From Steroidobacteraceae bacterium (GTDB taxonomy: Bacteria > Pseudomonadota > Gammaproteobacteria > Steroidobacterales > Steroidobacteraceae), in assembly GCA_041395505.1 (NCBI GenBank), contig JAWLAG010000001.1, positions 2,294,001 through 2,358,000 of the forward strand: 64,000 nt of DNA. Direction: 5' to 3'. The notes beneath the pieces were generated by a model. That model saw nothing but the letters and a program-made list of their open reading frames with translations, was not told the origin of the DNA and searched no databases. Positions 16,908 through 25,077 of this stretch are shown here, piece by piece (positions within the stretch are counted from its first letter, which is position 1; every line of letters begins with the position of its first letter). A program made the position numbers and the translations under genes.

Positions 16908-17698
16908 CAGCGAAAAAGGTCCTGCTGCGCCGGGCGCAGCAGCGCCCGGACGCCGCCCTCGTGCTCGGGCGGTTGCAGGCCGCGCATGAGCACGACCGGT
17001 CGGCCTTCTTGCGCCTGGCCCATCAGGAGCGACGCGGCCGCTGCAATCTCGTCGGCGACCGCCACCTCGCTGACGCGCAACATCCGCCCCGACAAATCCG
17101 CCCGCCCACGCAGGTCCACCAGGGCCTGCAATCCCGCCACGCCGATCGCCACGCCCACGGTGCCCTGGCGCCAGGGCCGGCCAAAACTGTCATTGATGAT
17201 GACGGCCATCGGGCACCCGAACCGTCGCTGCATCTGCGCACGGAGCTGTCGCGCGCTTTCGTCCGGATCGTGCGGCAACAGGAGCACCGGCTCTAAACCG
17301 TCCCAGGGACCCAGGTTCGATTGATCGACGCCGGCGTTGGCCATTACCAGGCCCAGACGATGTTCCACGACCAGTATGTCGGGGACTGCGCGCACGATGC
17401 GCACGGATTCGCCCAGGATGACTTCGACCAGCCGAGCATCTTTCCGCACGATCTGCGCCAGCCGCTTCGCTTCCGCGCCCGGTTCGACATGTGCCAGATC
17501 GACGTAGCGGTTCTCGGCCTTGGAGACGATCTTCTGCGCGACGATCAGCACGTCTCCCGCGATCAGTCCGTGCTGACTGCGCGCCAGTGCATCACCAATG
17601 AGTGCGCCCAGATCATCGCCCGGGCGAACGAGCGGCAGTGCCGGCACACACCACAACTGCACTTCGCTACCGAGCGCAGCGTCCGGGGATGACATCAC
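16907..17698 (-). CDS. cofE: F420-0:gamma-glutamyl ligase
   Basis: GTP-dependent ligase that adds gamma-linked glutamates to F420-0, 263 aa. Conserved segments: GDVLIVAQKIVSKAENR, RIVRAVPDILVVEHRLG, VMANAGVDQSN and VIINDSFGRPWRQGT. It corresponds to the archaeal CofE or the N-terminal half of mycobacterial FbiB only. The FbiB C-terminal FMN domain, which reduces dehydro-F420, is missing and no separate copy is in the window. The start overlaps the fbiC stop (ATGA). Confidence 0.94.
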   Translation of the reverse strand: MMSSPDAALGSEVQLWCVPALPLVRPGDDLGALIGDALARSQHGLIAGDVLIVAQKIVSKAENRYVDLAHVEPGAEAKRLAQIVRKDARLVEVILGESVRIVRAVPDILVVEHRLGLVMANAGVDQSNLGPWDGLEPVLLLPHDPDESARQLRAQMQRRFGCPMAVIINDSFGRPWRQGTVGVAIGVAGLQALVDLRGRADLSGRMLRVSEVAVADEIAAAASLLMGQAQEGRPVVLMRGLQPPEHEGGVRALLRPAQQDLFR

Positions 17699-20088
17699 GC
17701 TATGCCGGAGGACGCCAGCGCTGGCTGATTCGATCCGCAGCGACCCGACTCCACCTGGTCAGGATCGATGTGTTCGTAGAGTGTCGTACGCTGCCTCGGC
17801 TCACGCCCGACGGATCTGGCGAGCTCGATCATGCCGTCGGCGTCGAGCATCTGTCCGTTCACGCCGCCGGCTGCGCGCGTGATCGACTCGTTCATCAGCG
17901 TTCCGCCCATGTCATTGGCGCCGGATCGAAGACATTGCGCGACGCCCGCGACGCCCATCTTGACCCAGGATGCCTGGATATTGACGATGTGTGGATCGAG
18001 CACCAGTCGCGCCACGGCATGCATCAGCAGGGTTTCTTCCCAGCCCGGGCCACTGCGCGCAAATCCCTTGCGCCACAAGGGCGCCTCCATATGCACGAAC
18101 GGCAGCGGCACGAATTCGGTGAAACCGCCGCTATTGGCCTGCAAATCCCTCAGCACCAGCAAGTGCTTCGCCCAGTGCCGCGGCTGTTCGACATGACCGA
18201 ACATGATGGTGGCCGTCGTACGCAGGCCGAGGCCGTGCGCCGCGATCATCACCTCGCACCACTGCCGGGTATCGAGTTTGTCCGGGCAGATCTGCGCACG
18301 GACATCGTCACAGAGTATTTCGGCGGCGGTCCCCGGCAAGGTCGCGAGCCCCGCACGCTGCAAGCGCGCAAGGAACTCCGGCACGCTGAGCTCGAGCGTC
18401 GCCGCACCGTGACTCACCTCGAGCGGTGAGAATGCGTGGATATGCACGCCGGGCGCAGCTTGGCGCACCGCGTTCACTATGTCGAGATAGGTCTTGCCGG
18501 TGAACTGCGGATGGATACCACCTTGCAGGCACACTTCGGTTGCACCGGCGGCCGCCGCCTCGGCGGCACGTTTCCCGACCTCATCGAGATCGAGCAGATA
18601 GCCCGGACCACGCAGGCTCGCCGCGCCGCGGCCTTTGGAGAACGCGCAGAAGCCGCAGTGATACAAGCAGATGTTGGTGTAATTGATGTTGCGGTTGATG
18701 ACGAAGGTGACGGTTTCGCCGACCCGCCGGCTGCGCAGCTCATCGGCCGCGCGACAGACATCGGCACGCGCAGCGCCGCTCGCCTGGAACAATGTGACGA
18801 CCTCTTGCTCCTGCCAATCGGTCCGTGTCCCTGCCTCGTGCAGTAGCCGCTGCAGGCGCCGCCAACGCCCGGTAACGATCGCAGCCGGCGCGACCTCCTC
18901 AGGCACCGCGATCGAGCCGCCTACCCGCCACGGGTGGTCATGCACGAAACCGCGACTGTCGGTCAGGCGCCGCGCACGGGTGGCAAGCTGCGGACTGGTC
19001 CAGCGCGATACCTGCGCCAGGTATTGCGGCACCAGCGCAAGCCGTTCGCGCAGCACGCGGCCCGAGCGTCGGGTTCGCGCGTCGAGGTCGTCGAGATGCG
19101 GCCAGGGCGCTTCGGGATTGACGTGATCGGGCGTCAGCGGCGACACGCCACCCCAGTCGTTGATGCCGGCACGCACGAGCAACTCGAGTGCGTCCGGCTG
19201 CAGGTTGGGCGGCGCCTGCAGCGACATCCCGGCACCGAACATCAGTCGCGCCACCGCGATGATCCACAGCTGCTCATCGAGTCCAGGCTCGACTGCGCCG
19301 GCCATGCGCGTCCCCGGTTTGGCGCGAAAGTTCTGCAGGATGATTTCCTGCAGGTGACCATGACGAACATGGAGCTCCCGCAAGCGCAGCAACGCGTCGA
19401 AGCGCTCGCGCCGGGTCTCGCCGATACCAATCAACAGGCCGGATGTCATGGCGACGGACATGCGGCCGGCGGCCTCGAGCGACTCAAGGCGAAGCGCGGG
19501 CTGCTTGTCCGGGGATCCGTGATGCGCGCCGCCACGGCGGCCAAGACGATCACTGGCCGTCTCGAGCATCAGGCCCATGGAGAGCGCATGCGGGCGCAGT
19601 TGGCGCAGATCGTCCGCGCTCATGACGCCCGGGTTCAGGTGCGGCAACAGCGCAGTGTCCCGAACGATGCGCTCGGCAACCCGGGCCAGGTAGTCGATGG
19701 TGCTGGCACAGCCAAGCGCTTGCAGCGCCTCGCGCGCTGCGCGGTACCGCAATTCCGGTTTGTCGCCAAGCGTCAACAGGGCTTCGTGACAGCCTAGTTC
19801 CGCACCACGCCTGGCGATGTCGAGCACCTCGTCAATGGTCATATAGGCCGATGCGATGTGACGCGGTGTCTTGGCGAACGTGCAATAGTGGCAGACGTCG
19901 CGGCACAATTTCGTCAAAGGAATGAATACTTTGCGCGAATAACTTACTGTGGCACCAAACCCTTCGAGCGTGAGGTCCTCGGCGGCCTGCATGAGCTCAT
20001 CGAGTGGCGCCTGGCTCACGCGCGCATAGAACTCATCCGGCGCGAGGGTGGCGGCGAGCGCAGGCCAGTCGGATTCGCGGTGCTTCAA
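17695..20088 (-). CDS. fbiC: Fo synthase, CofG-CofH fusion (FbiC type)
   Basis: Bifunctional radical-SAM enzyme (797 aa) that makes the deazaflavin Fo from tyrosine and 5-amino-6-ribitylaminouracil. Two radical-SAM clusters are visible: CRDVCHYCTFAK in the N-terminal CofG half and CLYHCGFCAFSKG in the C-terminal CofH half, both CxxxCxxC. The fusion order is as in FbiC of actinobacteria. TTG at 20088 is chosen because it overlaps the cofC stop as TTGA, and homologous sequence starts soon after; a longer frame extends to 20202 within cofC. Archaea and cyanobacteria usually keep the two halves as separate genes. Confidence 0.95.
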   Translation of the reverse strand: MKHRESDWPALAATLAPDEFYARVSQAPLDELMQAAEDLTLEGFGATVSYSRKVFIPLTKLCRDVCHYCTFAKTPRHIASAYMTIDEVLDIARRGAELGCHEALLTLGDKPELRYRAAREALQALGCASTIDYLARVAERIVRDTALLPHLNPGVMSADDLRQLRPHALSMGLMLETASDRLGRRGGAHHGSPDKQPALRLESLEAAGRMSVAMTSGLLIGIGETRRERFDALLRLRELHVRHGHLQEIILQNFRAKPGTRMAGAVEPGLDEQLWIIAVARLMFGAGMSLQAPPNLQPDALELLVRAGINDWGGVSPLTPDHVNPEAPWPHLDDLDARTRRSGRVLRERLALVPQYLAQVSRWTSPQLATRARRLTDSRGFVHDHPWRVGGSIAVPEEVAPAAIVTGRWRRLQRLLHEAGTRTDWQEQEVVTLFQASGAARADVCRAADELRSRRVGETVTFVINRNINYTNICLYHCGFCAFSKGRGAASLRGPGYLLDLDEVGKRAAEAAAAGATEVCLQGGIHPQFTGKTYLDIVNAVRQAAPGVHIHAFSPLEVSHGAATLELSVPEFLARLQRAGLATLPGTAAEILCDDVRAQICPDKLDTRQWCEVMIAAHGLGLRTTATIMFGHVEQPRHWAKHLLVLRDLQANSGGFTEFVPLPFVHMEAPLWRKGFARSGPGWEETLLMHAVARLVLDPHIVNIQASWVKMGVAGVAQCLRSGANDMGGTLMNESITRAAGGVNGQMLDADGMIELARSVGREPRQRTTLYEHIDPDQVESGRCGSNQPALASSGIA

Positions 20089-20747
20089 CCAGTTACTGCC
20101 TTGCGAATGCCGTGGACGTCGAGCCGGGCCAGATCCCGGGGCAGATCGACGTCGTACATGAATCCGGCAATTCGCGTTGCGGGGACCGACCAGCCGCGGC
20201 AACGCGCAGCCCTGCGATGTGCACTCGCGCTATCGCTGCCGAAGTGAAATTCGAAGTCCGTACTGCCGCGCAGGTAAATGCCGTTGCTGCCATGACCCGT
20301 GCTGTCCACGGCAAGCGCAAAACCCTGGCGCCGGCCAAGTGCCACGAATTGATCGACCTCGGCGGGCGACAATGTCGGCAAGTCGGCGGGCAGGATCAGG
20401 AATTCGCGGCAGCCGAGATCGCGCAATAGTTGGTGTGCATGAGCGACAGCGAAATTCTGATCGTTCCCCGGATCGGCGAGTACCGGTATGTGCGAGGGAA
20501 TTTCGTCGCGCTCGGGACTTACCACGACGACGCGGGCCACGCTGTCCGCCGTCTGCAGCACGGCGAGGACCCGCGCGAGCATCCTTCGCACCAACGCCAG
20601 TCGCTCGGGCACGCCAAGCACTTTGGCAAGCCGGCGCTTGCCTTCGATGCGACGCCTCACGGCGACGATCGCCGTGCAGCCGTCGGATCGCAGTTCCGTC
20701 AGCCGCATTTCCCCTGGCGGGGAGTCCTTCGATTGCGTCCGGCTCAT
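20085..20747 (-). CDS. cofC: 2-phospho-L-lactate / PEP / 3-phosphoglycerate guanylyltransferase, CofC/FbiD
   Basis: Nucleotidyltransferase-fold protein that activates a three-carbon phospho-acid with GTP for CofD. Seen: an N-terminal strand TAIVAVRR with basic residues EGKRRLAKVLG, the core LILPADLPTLSPAEVD, and the C-terminal FMYDVDLPRDLARLD. First gene of the F420 operon. The start is uncertain: ATG at 20747 is used here, with 20765 and 20708 as alternatives and no strong ribosome site at any. Which donor is used (2-phospholactate, PEP or 3-phosphoglycerate) cannot be read reliably by eye. Confidence 0.88.
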   Translation of the reverse strand: MSRTQSKDSPPGEMRLTELRSDGCTAIVAVRRRIEGKRRLAKVLGVPERLALVRRMLARVLAVLQTADSVARVVVVSPERDEIPSHIPVLADPGNDQNFAVAHAHQLLRDLGCREFLILPADLPTLSPAEVDQFVALGRRQGFALAVDSTGHGSNGIYLRGSTDFEFHFGSDSASAHRRAARCRGWSVPATRIAGFMYDVDLPRDLARLDVHGIRKAVTG

Positions 20748-20805
20748 CCGCCCATTATGCCGCATGCGCGTCGACCGGACAGCACGACGCGGATATCATC
20801 GGCTA

Positions 20806-21447
20806 ATGCTCGCACTACATACGTACTGGCGTAGCTCGGCCGCCTACCGGGTGCGCATCGCGCTCAATGTCAAAGGCATCGAAGCACGCCAGATCGCCTG
20901 TAACCTGGTATCGGGCGAACAAGGCGGCAGCGCCTACCGCCAACTCAATCCGCAAGGATTGGTACCGGCACTGCTCGATGGCGAGCAGGTCATCGGTCAG
21001 TCGCTGGCGATCATCGAATACCTGGAGGACATACACCCCCTGCCGGCACTCCTGCCAGCCGAGCCGCTGGCGCGTGCGCGGGTACGATCGATTGCGCTCG
21101 CCATTGCCTGCGACATTCACCCGCTCAACAATCTGCGGGTACTGAATCACCTGCGTGACGAACTGGCGCAGAGCAAGGAACAGATCCGGGCCTGGTACCA
21201 GCACTGGATTGCCACGGGGTTTGCCGCGCTGGAGGAGGAAGTGGCGCGCAGCAGCGAAACGGGACGATACTGCTGCGACGACACGCTCTCGCTCGCCGAC
21301 GTCTGCCTTGTGCCACAGGTCTACAATGCCGAACGCTGGCAGTGCGACCTGGCGCCCTATCCGCGCCTTCGCGCCATCAATGAGCACCTGTGCTCGCTGG
21401 CCGCGTTCGCCGCCGCAAGACCGGAAGCGCAGCCGGACGCGCGGTAA
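20806..21447 (+). CDS. maiA: Maleylacetoacetate isomerase (zeta-class glutathione S-transferase)
   Basis: Glutathione-dependent cis-trans isomerase of tyrosine/phenylalanine breakdown, converting maleylacetoacetate to fumarylacetoacetate. The 213-aa protein starts LALHTYWRSSAAYRVRIALN, the zeta-GST N-terminus with the catalytic SS...R; QSLAIIEYLED follows in the thioredoxin-like domain, and CLVPQVYNAERW in the helical domain. ATG at 20806 matches homologues; a longer open frame upstream (to 20488) lies antisense to cofC. The other tyrosine-degradation genes are not in the window, so it stands alone. It diverges from cofC. Confidence 0.9.
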   Translation: MLALHTYWRSSAAYRVRIALNVKGIEARQIACNLVSGEQGGSAYRQLNPQGLVPALLDGEQVIGQSLAIIEYLEDIHPLPALLPAEPLARARVRSIALAIACDIHPLNNLRVLNHLRDELAQSKEQIRAWYQHWIATGFAALEEEVARSSETGRYCCDDTLSLADVCLVPQVYNAERWQCDLAPYPRLRAINEHLCSLAAFAAARPEAQPDAR

Positions 21448-21476
21448 ACCTCGGCCGGGGACAGGCGATCGACGCG

Positions 21477-22577
21477 TTAGCCGAATGACTTGCAGGGCAG
21501 GTCGAGCGCCGCGGCGACCGCAGGATGCGCGATCGCACCAGCGTGCACATTGAGTCCGGCCGCGAGGCCGACATCATCGCGAAGCGCCGCCAGGGCGCGA
21601 TCCGCAAGCCGTCTCACATACGGCAGGGTTGCATTGGTCAGGGCGAAGGTGGACGTGCGTGGCACGGCACCGGGCATATTGGTCACGCAGTAATGCACCA
21701 CGTCATCGACGACATAGGTCGGCTCGGCATGCGTGGTCGGACGGCTGGTTTCGAAGCAGCCACCCTGGTCGATTGCGATGTCGACAAGTACCGCGCCTTT
21801 CTTCATGTTCTTGACCATCTCCCTGGTCAGCAGCTTCGGCGCCGCCGCGCCGGCCACGAGCACGGCACCGATCACCAGGTCGGCATCCCGCGACAGATGC
21901 GCGATGGCGCGCGTCGTGGAATAAACCGTCTTGAGGCGGTTGCCATGAATCGCCGCCAGCTCGCGCAAGCGCGACAGCGAGCGATCGAGCACCGTGACAT
22001 CGGCGCCGAGGCCCATGGCCATTTCGGCAGCCTGGGTGCCTGACACGCCTCCGCCGATCACGACCACCTTCGCGGGTGTAACGCCGGGCACACCGCCCAA
22101 CAGTACGCCGAAGCCGCCGTTTGCCTTCTGCAGGCAAGTGGCCCCGACCTGCACCGACATCCGTCCGGCCACCTCGCTCATGGGTACCAGCAGGGGCAGC
22201 GATCCGTCGACCGCGGTCACGGTCTCGTAAGCGATCGCCGTGGCCCCGCTCGCCATCAGCCCCTGCGCCTGCTCCTTGTCCGCGGCCAGATGCAGGTAGG
22301 TAAAAAGCAACTGCCCGGCGCGCAACATGCGGTATTCGACAGGCTGCGGTTCCTTTACCTTGACCACCATGTCGGCGCGCGCGAACACCTCCGCCGCCGT
22401 CGAGGCAATTTTCGCACCCGCATGCCGGTAATCGTCATCGACCAGGCCGATGCCGCCGCCGGCGCCGGTCTCGATGAGCACCGCGTGCCCGCCCGCGGTG
22501 AGTTCGTGGACACCGGAGGGCGTCAGCCCGACGCGATACTCGTGAACCTTGATCTCTTTGGGCACACCGATGAGCAT
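21477..22577 (-). CDS. ald: Alanine dehydrogenase
   Basis: NAD-dependent oxidative deamination of L-alanine to pyruvate, 366 aa. Seen: N-terminal IGVPKEIKVHEYRVGLTP with the substrate-binding Arg, MVVKVKEPQ (substrate Lys), TYLHLAAD (catalytic His), the NAD motif VVIGGGVSGTQAAEMA, and the C-terminal NMPGAVPRTSTFALTNATLP. Length is normal for the family. It diverges from an Lrp-type regulator, a common arrangement for ald in proteobacteria, and ends 29 nt from the convergent maiA. Confidence 0.95.
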   Translation of the reverse strand: MLIGVPKEIKVHEYRVGLTPSGVHELTAGGHAVLIETGAGGGIGLVDDDYRHAGAKIASTAAEVFARADMVVKVKEPQPVEYRMLRAGQLLFTYLHLAADKEQAQGLMASGATAIAYETVTAVDGSLPLLVPMSEVAGRMSVQVGATCLQKANGGFGVLLGGVPGVTPAKVVVIGGGVSGTQAAEMAMGLGADVTVLDRSLSRLRELAAIHGNRLKTVYSTTRAIAHLSRDADLVIGAVLVAGAAAPKLLTREMVKNMKKGAVLVDIAIDQGGCFETSRPTTHAEPTYVVDDVVHYCVTNMPGAVPRTSTFALTNATLPYVRRLADRALAALRDDVGLAAGLNVHAGAIAHPAVAAALDLPCKSFG

Positions 22578-22665
22578 GGTTTTACTCCAGGGAGCGAAAC
22601 CACGAGTCTAGATTCTCGTCACTCGCAAAATCCTGCAAAAAACAGCGTCGGCAGCACCAAAAGCA

Positions 22666-22707
22666 CAATATCCTTGCGATAAACAGACATAACATCGCAG
22701 AATATTG
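22666..22707. promoter_or_regulatory. Inverted-repeat candidate Lrp operator between ald and lrp
   Basis: An imperfect inverted repeat has arms at 22666-22680 (CAATATCCTTGCGAT) and 22694-22707 (ATCGCAGAATATTG), separated by 13 bp, inside the 133-bp divergent ald/lrp gap and ending 3 nt before the regulator ATG. Arm-to-arm spacing of about 2.5-3 helical turns is suitable for an Lrp-family dimer pair. Control of ald and autoregulation by the adjacent regulator are inferred. Confidence 0.5.
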
Positions 22708-22710
22708 CGT

Positions 22711-23169
22711 ATGCTGGACACCACGGACCGAAAGATCCTCCGCTACCTGCAACGCCACGGGCGCTGCAGCAACAGCGAATTGGCGATCGCGGTCGGGCGT
22801 TCCGAGTCGGCATGCCTGCGTCGGGTTCGCCAGCTCGAAGACGCCGGCGTGATCCGCGGCTATTCGGCGCAACTCGATCCGCGCGCCGCGGGCTTTCCAT
22901 TGATCGTCTTCGTCTACATTGCCCTCGACCACCAGCGTGCGGCGGATCTCGACGCGTTCGAGGTCGCCGTGACGGGTATCGCCGCGGTCACCGAATGCTA
23001 TTTGATGACCGGCGAATTCGATTACGTGCTGAAGTGCGTGGCGGCCGATGCGGCCGATTTCGAACGGGTGCACAAGGAGCAATTGACCCAGCTACCCGGC
23101 GTCACGCGTATCCAGTCGAGTATTGCGCTGCGCGTCGTGGCCGACAGCCGCGGGTTACCATTGCGCTGA
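22711..23169 (+). CDS. Lrp/AsnC-family regulator adjacent to alanine dehydrogenase
   Basis: 152-aa feast/famine regulator. Helix-turn-helix at about residues 2-60 (LDTTDRKILRYLQRHG, SESACLRRVRQLEDAGVI), RAM domain with VTECYLMTGEFDYVLKCVAAD. ATG at 22711 is used; a TTG at 22705 is in frame. By analogy with AldR-type regulators it likely controls the divergent ald in response to alanine, which is context-based. It is distinct in sequence from the other Lrp-family regulator at 14803. Confidence 0.9.
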   Translation: MLDTTDRKILRYLQRHGRCSNSELAIAVGRSESACLRRVRQLEDAGVIRGYSAQLDPRAAGFPLIVFVYIALDHQRAADLDAFEVAVTGIAAVTECYLMTGEFDYVLKCVAADAADFERVHKEQLTQLPGVTRIQSSIALRVVADSRGLPLR

Positions 23170-23194
23170 GTTCAGGAACCCAAGGTCGCAATCC

Positions 23195-23563
23195 GTGACA
23201 GACACACCGGCGCAAATGACCATTTATCACAACCCGCGTTGCAGCAAGAGTCGTGCGACACTCGCCCTGCTCGCTGCCAGCGGCGAACGCTATCGCATCA
23301 TCGAATACCTCAGCGATCCGCCGAATGCCGGGCAGATTCGCGATCTGCTTGGCAAACTCGGGCTGCCCGCGAACCGCCTCGTGCGCAGGGGCGAGCCGCA
23401 GTATGCGGCGCTCTTCGGCGATGTCGAGCCCGATGAAGCCGCGCTGATCGAGGCGATGGCGCGCTATCCCATCCTCATCGAACGACCTGTGGTCGTTCGC
23501 GGTGCACATGCCGTGATCTGCCGACCACCAGAGAACCTGCAGCAGCTGCTCGAGCCACGATGA
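23195..23563 (+). CDS. ArsC-family (arsenate reductase/Spx-like) protein
   Basis: Thioredoxin-fold protein of 122 aa with the N-terminal MTIYHNPRCSKSRATLALL, where the cysteine matches the catalytic Cys of glutaredoxin-linked arsenate reductase, and the later IERPVVVRG containing the arsenate-binding arginine region. GTG at 23195 has AAGG 9 nt upstream; ATG at 23216 is the alternative. No other arsenic genes are near, and the next gene (malonyl-CoA-synthetase-like) overlaps its stop by 4 nt. Related YfgD/ArsC proteins without proven arsenate activity are common, so the role is uncertain. Confidence 0.8.
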   Translation: MTDTPAQMTIYHNPRCSKSRATLALLAASGERYRIIEYLSDPPNAGQIRDLLGKLGLPANRLVRRGEPQYAALFGDVEPDEAALIEAMARYPILIERPVVVRGAHAVICRPPENLQQLLEPR

Positions 23564-25053
23564 ACCTCGAGCACGGCAGTGATCCGTTGCGGCAGTGGCT
23601 CGCGATGTTCGACTCCTGTCGCGAGCGCGGGTTCGCGATCCAGGACTCAGGCACCGTGACCTACGGAGAAATGGCTGCGCTGTCCGGCCGTTATCTGCGG
23701 GCCATGCAGTCCTGCGGACTGGTTGCGGGCGATCGAGTCGCATTGCAGTGTGAAAAATGCCTGGAAGCGATCGCCGTGTACCTCGCCTGTCTGCGCGGCG
23801 GCTTTGTGCTGGTGCCGCTGAATCCGGGTTACACGGCGGCGGAGACCGAATATTTCCTTCTGGATGCCGAACCGTCGTTGCATGTCATCTCGCCCGGCAC
23901 CATAGCAACCGCGGCGCAGACCGTCACGACCGTGACACTGGCGGGCGATGGCGGCGGATCGCTGGCTGCGATGGCCGCATCGGAGCCGACGCCGGGCAAG
24001 GATTGCCTGTCGCTCGACGCGGATACGCTGGCGGCACTCGTCTACACATCCGGCACGACAGGACGCGCGAAAGGCGCCATGCTGACCCGTGGCAATCTCG
24101 CGAGCAATGCCGATGCGCTGTGTCGCGAATGGCGGTTCGAGCCCACGGATGTCCTGTTGCATTGCCTGCCGATCTACCATGTGCACGGCCTGTTCATCTC
24201 GCTCAATACCGTCATCGCTGCCGGAGCGAGCATCGTTTTCCGGTCGCGATTCGAGGTCGCCGACGTGCTGCGCTGGCTGCCCGAAAGCACTGTCTTGATG
24301 GGCGTGCCGACCTATTACACACGTCTGCTCGGCGATGAGCGTTGCAACAATGCGGCGACCGCGCACATGCGCCTCTTCGTCAGCGGTTCGGCGCCGCTCC
24401 TGCCGCAAACACATGGCGAATTCGCTGCCCGTACCGGGCATCGTATCGTCGAGCGTTACGGCATGTCGGAGACCTTGATCAATACCACCAATCCGGTTGC
24501 CGGCGAGCGGCGTCCTGGCACCGTCGGCAAACCGCTCGATGGCATCGAATTGCGCCTGCGCGAACCCGTTGACGGGATCGGTGTCATCGAAGTGCGCGGC
24601 CCGAATGTCTGCCACGGCTACTGGCGCAATGCTGCCAAGACTGCCGAAAGCTTCTGCGACGACGGGTTCTTCGTGACCGGCGACCTTGGGACTTTCGACG
24701 ACCAGGGTTATCTGCAAATCGTCGGCCGGGCGCGCGACTTGATCATCAGCGGCGGTTTCAATATCTACCCGAGCGAAGTCGAGGCTGAACTCGACCGACT
24801 CGAGGGGGTCCTCGAGAGTGCCGTGGTTGGAACCGACGACGCAGACCTCGGCGAAGTGGTCGTCGCATTCATCGCGCTCGGCGAGCGCGTCGCACCGCCG
24901 GTTGAGGCGATCCGCAGCAAGCTGTCGGAGCGGCTCGCGCGCTACAAGATCCCGCGTCGATTCGAATTCGTGAAGGAATTGCCACGCAACAGCATGGGCA
25001 AGGTACAAAAAGCGCAGCTGCGCGAGCAACTGAAACCGGGACCCGTGCCTTGA
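23560..25053 (+). CDS. Malonyl-CoA synthetase-like acyl-CoA ligase
   Basis: ANL-superfamily ligase, 497 aa. ATP motif YTSGTTGRAKGAMLTRGNL, MatB-like stretches LPIYHVHGLF, VPTYYTRLL and ERYGMSETLINTTNP, hinge GFFVTGDLG and C-terminal catalytic lysine in RNSMGKVQKAQLR. MatB enzymes make malonyl- or methylmalonyl-CoA from the free acid, and the size and motifs fit this group better than long-chain ligases. The start overlaps the arsC-like stop (ATGA), so the two are co-translated. Exact substrate is inferred. Confidence 0.8.
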   Translation: MNLEHGSDPLRQWLAMFDSCRERGFAIQDSGTVTYGEMAALSGRYLRAMQSCGLVAGDRVALQCEKCLEAIAVYLACLRGGFVLVPLNPGYTAAETEYFLLDAEPSLHVISPGTIATAAQTVTTVTLAGDGGGSLAAMAASEPTPGKDCLSLDADTLAALVYTSGTTGRAKGAMLTRGNLASNADALCREWRFEPTDVLLHCLPIYHVHGLFISLNTVIAAGASIVFRSRFEVADVLRWLPESTVLMGVPTYYTRLLGDERCNNAATAHMRLFVSGSAPLLPQTHGEFAARTGHRIVERYGMSETLINTTNPVAGERRPGTVGKPLDGIELRLREPVDGIGVIEVRGPNVCHGYWRNAAKTAESFCDDGFFVTGDLGTFDDQGYLQIVGRARDLIISGGFNIYPSEVEAELDRLEGVLESAVVGTDDADLGEVVVAFIALGERVAPPVEAIRSKLSERLARYKIPRRFEFVKELPRNSMGKVQKAQLREQLKPGPVP

Positions 25054-25077
25054 TGCCGCACGGCCATTGGATCGTCT

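Noticed and set aside
15660..17324. 554-codon frame antisense to cofD/cofE
   Set aside because: Covers genes with clear F420 motifs; low-complexity Ala/Arg sequence of shadow type.
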